Positions 57,982 to 64,000 of a DNA stretch of 64,000 nucleotides are shown in pieces. Location of the stretch: the NCBI GenBank assembly GCA_016713445.1, contig JADJPB010000001.1:730391-794390 (forward strand), given 5' to 3'. The position numbers and the translations under genes are program-made. The number at the start of each line of letters is the position of its first letter. Position 1 is the first letter of the stretch. The notes beneath the pieces were generated by a model. That model saw nothing but the letters and a program-made list of their open reading frames with translations. It searched no databases and was not told the DNA's origin. This DNA is from Bacteroidota bacterium (GTDB lineage: Bacteria; Bacteroidota; Bacteroidia; AKYH767-A; OLB10).

Positions 57982-58605
57982 TCAACTCAACGTAAAATAC
58001 TCAGGCTTTTCAATGTCATATACTCGGATAACTCCAAGTGAAATTAGGTTGACAACAATTCTTTGCGCTCGCCATCTTGAAATATTGATCAACTTACAAT
58101 ATTCTTTCAAAGTAATACGTGGGTTTTCTTTAAGATAATCGAGCAATGCTTTTTCCTTGCTGGTAAATTCAACAACCGTATGATTTGACGAGCTTTTTCT
58201 CTTCAATACTTCTACTACGACTTTGCTGGCGAGAAGACTTTGATCTTTTTGTCGGATATACACCCATTTCTTCCCTACTTCGTCTATCGCATAAAACGGT
58301 TTATCCTTTCCTTCTGGAACTAATACTTCCAAAATTACTTTTCCCCTGACATTCCATTCATGAATACGAAGATCGATATTGGGATGACACAAAGACATTG
58401 CCGCCTTTTCCAACATAAACTTTTCTTCCTCTGCTTTTATTCCGCAGATGCTTCCATCATCCCGAACACCCACTAACAAAGTTCCACCACGATGATTGGC
58501 GAAAGAGACCATCGTCTTCGCAATTCGATGCGCATTACTGATTTCTTTCTTGAAATCGAGCATATCGCCCTCGCCTTGATCAATGATATTCTGGATGCGT
58601 TTCAC
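57982..58605 (-). CDS. Schlafen AlbA_2-domain protein with winged helix
   Basis: 207 residues. N-terminal AlbA_2 domain (GEGDMLDFKKEISNAHRIAKTMVSFANHRGGTLLVGVRDDGSICGI, given here as the block spanning residues 11-56), then a C-terminal helix-turn-helix (ITLKEYCKLINISRWRAQRIVVNL). Proteins of this type are called putative DNA-binding or ATP-binding regulators; some schlafen-like members cleave tRNA, but nothing here shows that activity. Convergent with the gene at 57099. Frame intact. Confidence 0.85.
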   Translation of the reverse strand: MKRIQNIIDQGEGDMLDFKKEISNAHRIAKTMVSFANHRGGTLLVGVRDDGSICGIKAEEEKFMLEKAAMSLCHPNIDLRIHEWNVRGKVILEVLVPEGKDKPFYAIDEVGKKWVYIRQKDQSLLASKVVVEVLKRKSSSNHTVVEFTSKEKALLDYLKENPRITLKEYCKLINISRWRAQRIVVNLISLGVIRVYDIEKPEYFTLS

Positions 58606-58904
58606 GTGACAAGTATATAAAAATCATTTTAGATTCTTGTTGAATTTCTGTAAACTGAACAATACAATCAGGGATTAAAATCATTTTCTGATTAGAGACT
58701 ACCAATTAACACGGAGGAAACTGAGTTTTCCACAAAGGTCACTATGTTCTTTTAAGTAAAATTAAACTGTGTTCTCTGTGTAAATCTTTGTGAACGCTGT
58801 CGTTAATGATGATTTATAAAGTGACCATCAATTAATTTTAACTTGGAATATTGCAGAGTCTAATGAATGAAAAGTATCTATACGAACCTAGAAATGAAAG
58901 GAAA
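58606..58904. other. Intergenic region with CTCTGTG-type repeat
   Basis: No gene. Around 58710-58805 are loosely repeated words (CACGGAGG, CTCTGTGTAAATC, CTTTGTGAACGCTGT) resembling the segment at 4000-4032. Otherwise AT-rich. Confidence 0.5.
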
Positions 58905-59798
58905 TTAATTCGCAATAATGGTATCATAACTTGCCGTATAAGTTGCAAACAATCCTCTTCCTCCAGTAATGTTCGATTTTACATTAGAAGGAACTGCAAA
59001 AGGACTTCCATTACTCGAAACTTGATTTTCTGCATCACGCCAGAATTCATAAGTTGCAAAATCGGTGGAACAAAATTTCACAACAATAGTATCCCCCTTC
59101 TTATAAAATCCTGCTTCTTCATTATTATCTTCTTCTGCTTCCGAATTTTGTATCTCTCCGCGATTATATGGAAAGTTAAATGAACGACCATTAATAAATC
59201 TATCTTCGAAGATCGATCCTAAAGGTGCAATAAAAAAATCATCTTTGTTCAATCGCTTTGCAAACCATCGATATGAATTACCCAAAGTATCTGGATCCGT
59301 AAGTCGAGCCCAAGCCCAACCTAAGCTATCCAAATCTTCTTGTACTTTAAACCATGTACTATCAAGTGGAACGGGCATTGGAAGCAATGCTGATGCAGTT
59401 AATTGCTCTCCAGAATTCGTGCTAATGCTCAACTGATAAGTGGTTCCCGGTGTTCCAATCATGGTAGGAAGAAAAGTTACCGAATCAAGAGCTACATAAA
59501 ATCCACCTAGAGATACTCCATTTACAGTGGTATCAATTTCTGTAAGCTTAACCGTATCGATGCCATTGCTGATGTAAACAGAAGCGCCACGAACCGGTAA
59601 ATTGTTGATGGTATTTTGTCCTATGGGATCAAAGTACGGTTCCGTACGACTAAGAATCACATAAGGAGGTAATCCATTTTCCACATATCCTTCAACCACT
59701 ACTTTTTGATCGATAGGTGGCAAATCCAAATTAATATTTTTCTCGCATGAACTTATCATGACAACACTAAGAATTACGAATAACAAATACTTCTTCAT
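58905..59798 (-). CDS. DUF4249 lipoprotein, partner of a TonB-dependent receptor
   Basis: 297 residues. Lipoprotein signal with lipobox ISSC (MKKYLLFVILSVVMISSCEKNI), then the DUF4249 beta-sandwich (VVVEGYVENGLPPYVILSRTEPYF ... VRGASVYISNG ... YQLSISTNSGEQLTASALLPMPVPLDS). DUF4249 genes typically follow a TonB-dependent receptor, as here with a two-base gap, so the protein is probably an outer-membrane accessory for uptake. Substrate unknown. Frame intact. Confidence 0.92.
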   Translation of the reverse strand: MKKYLLFVILSVVMISSCEKNINLDLPPIDQKVVVEGYVENGLPPYVILSRTEPYFDPIGQNTINNLPVRGASVYISNGIDTVKLTEIDTTVNGVSLGGFYVALDSVTFLPTMIGTPGTTYQLSISTNSGEQLTASALLPMPVPLDSTWFKVQEDLDSLGWAWARLTDPDTLGNSYRWFAKRLNKDDFFIAPLGSIFEDRFINGRSFNFPYNRGEIQNSEAEEDNNEEAGFYKKGDTIVVKFCSTDFATYEFWRDAENQVSSNGSPFAVPSNVKSNITGGRGLFATYTASYDTIIAN

Positions 59799-59800
59799 GG

Positions 59801-62225
59801 TTAAAATTTAAAATTATAAGTAACTGATGGAATCACACTGAAGAGTGATACTTGTTTAGCTTGTACTTTTTGATTTCCGTCTTGACTATTTCCTTGCACA
59901 TCGAAATAAATGAAATATGGATTTTGTCGACCGTAGAAATTATAAACGGCAAACACCCATTCTGTCTCGTAGTTGCGTTGCTTTTGACTTCTTAACGTTG
60001 CGGAAAAATCAAGTCGGTGATATGCTTTTTGTCTAAAATCATTTCGTTTATCGTATCCGCTAAGGATGTAAAAATTGTTATTCACGCCAATCTCACCATT
60101 TGTATTAATATCTACTGGGGGGCCTGCCGACATAAAATACCTTTCCGCAGGTAGTGTTAATGCATCACCGGTAGCATACACCCATGTCATTCCGAAAGTC
60201 CACTTCTTATTGTGATCATACACCATCACCAATGAAACATCATGACGACGATCGTATTTCGCTGAGAATTCACGACCACCATTAAGGTCAGGGAACTTCC
60301 TTTTCGTATAAGATAAAGTATAGCCAATCCAACCATTCAATTTCCCAGTAGATTTCTTCACAAAAAACTCAGCACCATAACTCCATCCTTTTCCAAACAC
60401 AAAATTATTATCAGGATTATTTCGAACATCACCATCAGGAGTTGCACCTTCCTCATAATCGATTTGATTTTTCATTTCTTTGTAGTAAACTTCCACTGAA
60501 GTTTCGTACATATTATCCTTTAAATTTTTAAAGTATCCCAACGCATATTGCGTCCCAAACTGAGGCTTTACCTTATCAGTGCTAGGCACCCAAACATCCG
60601 TCGGCAGACTCACTGATCCGAAGGAAGCAATATGGATATATTGATAATTCTGCGTGTAGGATGCTTTTAACGAAGATGATTTATTCAATTCGTAACGCAT
60701 ACTCAGCCTTGGTTCTGCATTTAAATAATCGGCCACTTTTTTTCCTTGTGGATAATCAATTGTATCCAAAAATTTTCCGGGAAACGCAGGGTCTTCAACA
60801 TAGCGCGAGAAAGGACCAATATGCGCAAAATAAGAACCTCTTATTCCTACATTAACTCTAAATTTTTCCGTTACATCCCATTCATCATTCACATATAAGG
60901 CGGCATCATGTGCATAAAAACGAGTAATTTTTCCCAAGTCAAAAACCACATCACCTGATCGTGCATATGCATTTGTAGGTGTAAATCGATGATAGATATA
61001 ATTACCACCAAATTTTATATTATGCAAAATATTTGGAAACCAATTTAAATCAATCTTCGCATTATAATCGCGAATACCAGAAAATATTCTAAAATCAAAC
61101 TCCTGTTGTGTTGCTCCAAACTCAAATTTATAATCATTTAAAATAAGTGATGTATTCATAAAGAGTTGATCAGTGAAAAGATGATTCCATCGTAATGACG
61201 TAGTTGCATTTCCCCATGGAATTCTTACTTTAAAACCAGTTTCGGCACTCTTAAAATTGAACACATCTCTACCGAAGTAACCACTTAAGAACAAACGATC
61301 CTTCGGCGACAAAGTATAATTCACTTTTGCATTCAAATCCCAAAAATAATAAGAGTTTCCAGCCAGTCGAGAGTCAGATTTAATAAAGGGCTCTCCCAAA
61401 AATAGATCAATGAAAGTTCTTCTTCCACTTATCATAAACGAACTTTTATCCTTCACGATGGGACCTTCAACGTTAAACGTGAAGCGATATAACCAAGTCC
61501 CTGATGCTTTAAACTTTTCTGATTTCCATCCTTCATCGAAATATCGACAACAGAAGCCAATCTACCACCATACTGTTGCAGGTCCTCCTTTAATAAGTGT
61601 AATGTTTTTACTGCATCAGGATTAAATACAGAGAAGAATCCAAAAGATGAGAAGCATTGTACACGACACCTTCATCCAGTAAAATCAAATTTTGATCGGG
61701 TCCTCCCCCACGCACATAAAATCCTGAATTTCCTTCACCTGCATTCTGCACACCTGGAAGCAGTTGCAATGTTTTCAAAATATCTACTTCACCTAAAAGT
61801 GCGGGAAGACTTTTAATTTTATCAATCTCCAGTTCCACGCGACCCATATCAGTACTTTGCACATTCTTATCCTTTCGTTCAGCGGTGATTACCACTTCCT
61901 TCTTTTCAATCGCATTGGGTATCATTTCAAAATTCATTTTCCGATCTGCGACTAAGTCTAATTCAATCAATTGTTCTTTATATCCAATATAATTGATAAT
62001 CAAAGAATATTTACCAGGCTTCATCGTCATCGAAAAAAAGCCATAAGCATTTGTACTAGTACCCTTTTGTAGATTTTTTATATAGATTGCAGCACCAATG
62101 AGAGCTTCCCCCGAAGTAGAATCCGTAACATAACCTGAAACTGTCAAATTCTTTTGATTTTCTTGTGCCCAAATGGGTGAATTGAAAATAAATAGCCCAA
62201 GGGCTAAAAGGATATAATTTTTCAT
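59801..62225 (-). CDS. TonB-dependent outer-membrane receptor (frameshifts in the plug)
   Basis: About 810 residues. Signal peptide (MKNYILLALGLFIFNSPIWAQ), CarboxypepD_reg-like domain (VSGYVTDSTSGEALIGAAIYIKN), plug (LPALLGEVDILKTLQLLPGVQNAGEGNSGFYVRGGGPDQNLILLDE, spanning residues about 140-185), and a long beta-barrel ending in an aromatic residue (SVTYNFKF). Frame changes two or more times between 61640 and 61450, where remnants FGFFSVFNPDAVK, HLLKGG and FTFNVEGPIVKDKSSFMISGRRTF remain in different frames. Imports an unknown large ligand with TonB energy; partner is the DUF4249 lipoprotein downstream. Confidence 0.9.
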
Positions 62226-62232
62226 AGGACTG

Positions 62233-62240
62233 CAAAAGTA
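62233..62240 (-). promoter_or_regulatory. Candidate -7 box of the TonB receptor gene
   Basis: TACTTTTG on the minus strand, seven bases ahead of the ATG at 62225. No clear -33 element. Confidence 0.45.
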
Positions 62241-62333
62241 GTCAGATCTACTTGTGAAATGGTAAAACTTGGTACTAGAACAACAATAATTAAGATGAAA
62301 TGTTTAATTCCTTTTCTGAATTGAACCTAATAA

Positions 62334-62365
62334 TTTGTTAATAGCCCATGAAAATTATACTTTTG
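62334..62365 (+). promoter_or_regulatory. Consensus promoter of tRNA-Pro
   Basis: TTTG at 62334-62337 and TACTTTTG at 62358-62365 with 20 bp between. The mature tRNA begins 13 bases further. Confidence 0.78.
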
Positions 62366-62378
62366 CACTATTGATTTT

Positions 62379-62452
62379 CGGGGTGTAGCGTAGCCCGGTA
62401 TCGCGCCAGCATGGGGTGCTAGAGGTCGTCAGTTCAAATCTGGCCACTCCGA
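62379..62452 (+). tRNA. tRNA-Pro (GGG)
   Basis: Acceptor CGGGGTG with CACTCCG, D-arm GCG...CGC, anticodon loop ATGGGGT (GGG), T-arm around TTCAAAT. C1-G72 is the proline identity pair. Discriminator A at 62452; CCA not encoded. Confidence 0.94.
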
Positions 62453-62465
62453 CTAATAAAAAACC

Positions 62466-62494
62466 AAAAGGGATCAGCTTGCTGATCCGCTTTT
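62466..62494 (+). terminator. Terminator-like hairpin after tRNA-Pro
   Basis: GGATCAGC and GCTGATCC pair around TT, with AAAAG before and CTTTT after. The words GCTGATCC and its T-run recur at each unit of the array downstream. Confidence 0.82.
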
Positions 62495-63520
62495 CATTAA
62501 TGGGTAGCGTTGAATGCTCGCATTCAAAGCGGACCACGCACGAAAAGAAGATGAAATTCCTCTTTTTGGTTTTCATTAGCTCACCCCTACTCCAGCAATG
62601 GCGAAGCCAATCTGGGTCACTCCGACTTTCAACGATATGCTGATCCTTTTTTTCATTGTGGGTAGCGTTGAATGCCTCCGCATCTGCAAGCGGACACGCA
62701 ATGAAAAAAAAGGAATGAAATTCCTCTTTTTGTTTTCATTAGCTCACCCCCTACTCCAGATCGGCGTAGCCAATCTGGGCCACCTGATTTCTAACGATAT
62801 GCTGATCCTTTTTCATTGGCCAAGGTAGCGTTGAATGCTTGCATTCACAAGCGGACACGCAATGAAAAAAAGGAATGAAAATTCCTCTTTTGGTTTTCAT
62901 TAGCTCACTTACCCAGATCGGCGAAGCCAATCTGGGCCACTCCGACTTTCTAACGATATGCTGATCCTTTTTTCATTGTGGGTAGCGTTGAATGCTCGCA
63001 TTCAAAAGCGGACACGCAATGAAAAAAAGGAATGAAATTCCTCTTTTTGGTTTTCATTAGCTCACCCCCTACTCCAGATCGGCGAAGCCAATCTGGGCCA
63101 CTCCGACTTTCTAACGATATGCTGATCCTTTTTTCATTGTGGGTAGCGTTGAATGCTTGCATTCAAAAGCGGACACGCAATGAAAAAGAGGAATGCAATT
63201 CCTCTTTTTGGTTTTCATTAGCTCACCCCCAACTCCAGATCGGCGAAGCCAATCAGGGCCACTCCGACTTTCTAACGATATGCTGATCCTTTTTCATTGT
63301 GGGTAGCGTTGAATACTTGCATTCAAAAGCGGACACGCAATGAAAAAAAGGAATGCAATTCCTCTTTTTGGTTTTCATTAGCTCACTCTCTACTCCCGAT
63401 CGGCAAAGCCAATCAGGGCCACTTCGACTTTCTAACGATATGCCGATTCTTTTTTCAATTTATGAAGCGTTGAAAGGTTGCTTTCAAAAGCGGAAGAATA
63501 GCTTCCATGAGCAATTAGTC
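62495..63520. repeat. tRNA-Pro-associated hairpin-rich tandem array
   Basis: Seven units of 157-163 bp; the word GGGTAGCG or its variant occurs at 62502, 62660, 62823, 62980, 63141, 63301 and about 63463. Each unit holds a long stem (CATTG ... GCGTTGAATGC-TT-GCATTCAA ... CAATG), a GGAAT-GAA-ATTCC hairpin with A/T runs like a terminator, and a CCAGAT-GGC-GAA-GCC-ATCTGG hairpin that leads into GGCCACTCCGAC, the 3' acceptor end of the adjacent tRNA-Pro. Units diverge by point changes and small indels and decay at the far end (after 63421). Several open frames cross it but none looks coding. Confidence 0.93.
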
Positions 63521-63589
63521 AAAATCTACCTTCAATTTAAATTACCAATTAAGGGAAATCTCTATCTTTGTTTCCTCTATAATTGAAGT

Positions 63590-64000
63590 ATGCAAGAAGA
63601 ATTAGCCCTAATTTTAGTGTAGATGGTCTTAACGGACTCTTTACATTGATCATCATGAAATTGTATTAGAATTGATAATATAATTTTGCCTTTCTATTCT
63701 AGCTGGAAAATTACCCAAAAATCAACAAGAGAAAGCTCGTCGTATCGGACTCATTTTAGCTTTAGGAATACGTATCATTTTGCTTTTCTGTATTTCTTGG
63801 ATAGTAGGTTTAAAGGAACCTTTCATGACTATCATGGATCATGGATTCAGTGGTAGAGATATAGTTTTATTGATTGGCGGATTATTCCTAATGGCTAAAA
63901 GCACGACAGAGATCCATGGAAAAGTGACGGACGAAGAAGATCATACGAAGTTAAGTTTGAAAAAACTGACGATGAACAATGCTATTCTTCAAATTGTGGG
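63590..64000 (+). CDS. TerC family integral membrane protein, 5' part (frameshifted)
   Basis: N-terminus MQEELALILV, then in shifted frames DGLNGLFTLIIM and, from about 63715, AGKLPKNQQEKARRIGLILALGIRIILLFCISWIVGL, continuing to the window edge with FSGRDIVLLIGGLFLMAKSTTEIH (blocks of the TerC/Alx family, often linked to Mn2+ export or tellurite resistance). Several bases are missing between 63615 and 63715, where VLGIDNIIF-type residues are expected. A TATCTTTG box lies at 63563-63570. The gene runs off the end. Confidence 0.82.

Noticed and set aside
62355..63586. Short open frames in the tRNA-Pro array
   Set aside because: Frame changes from unit to unit, low-complexity products, no ribosome-binding context.

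Overview
The window is a chromosomal segment of a member of the Bacteroidota. Supporting evidence: several secreted proteins with type IX (Por) secretion C-terminal sorting domains, a TonB-dependent receptor paired with a DUF4249 lipoprotein, 287-289 residue RpoD-type sigma factors, bacillithiol synthesis (bshB1), and promoters of the Bacteroidota type (TTTG, about 20 bp, TAnnTTTG). The order cannot be fixed from the sequence alone. DNA is AT-rich and mostly core genome; no integrase, transposase or phage gene was recognised.

Layout. 1-8.1 kb: 3' part of pnp, a first rpoD, a four-helix-bundle (S23/IVP) gene flanked on both sides by 7-bp repeat arrays, rpe, an alanine-dehydrogenase-like enzyme, a DUF3024 gene, a 31-bp GTTAAC repeat array and a TPR adenylate cyclase. 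8.1-19.4 kb: a flotillin/NfeD pair, a tight dapF-GNAT-multihaem cytochrome-mltG operon, htrA, a second rpoD, gap and tRNA-His. 19.5-31 kb: copA and a flippase, a T9SS cargo protein, bshB1 and a ccmBCDEF cytochrome c maturation cluster. 31-49 kb: sirtuin/UPF0316, a MATE-lipoprotein-fmt operon, a second large T9SS protein, nucleoside phosphorylase, two tandem-Usp proteins, recQ, the c-di-AMP cyclase, a second S23-type gene with 7-bp repeats, and a TPR membrane protein. 49-64 kb: tRNA-Lys and tRNA-Pro genes, each followed by a long array of hairpin-rich tandem repeats, with an ion channel, histidine kinase, AraC regulator, secreted proteins and a TonB receptor between them; a TerC-type gene runs off the end.

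The most unusual content is non-coding. (a) Downstream of tRNA-Lys and tRNA-Pro lie about 1.7 kb and 1.1 kb arrays whose units contain degenerate copies of the 3' end of the adjacent tRNA, with the T-loop replaced by a longer hairpin. The closest known parallel is the E. coli tyrT locus. (b) Both S23-type genes are bracketed by heptanucleotide arrays of unrelated sequence but identical 7-bp periodicity. (c) A 31-bp palindromic array supplies the stop codon of the adenylate cyclase gene.

About 25 genes, including pnp, dapF and fmt that should be intact in a living cell, carry single-base frameshifts (mostly in homopolymers), in-frame stops or internal deletions. This looks like residual long-read consensus error rather than gene decay. 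Such genes are annotated over their full reconstructed extent, with the break stated.
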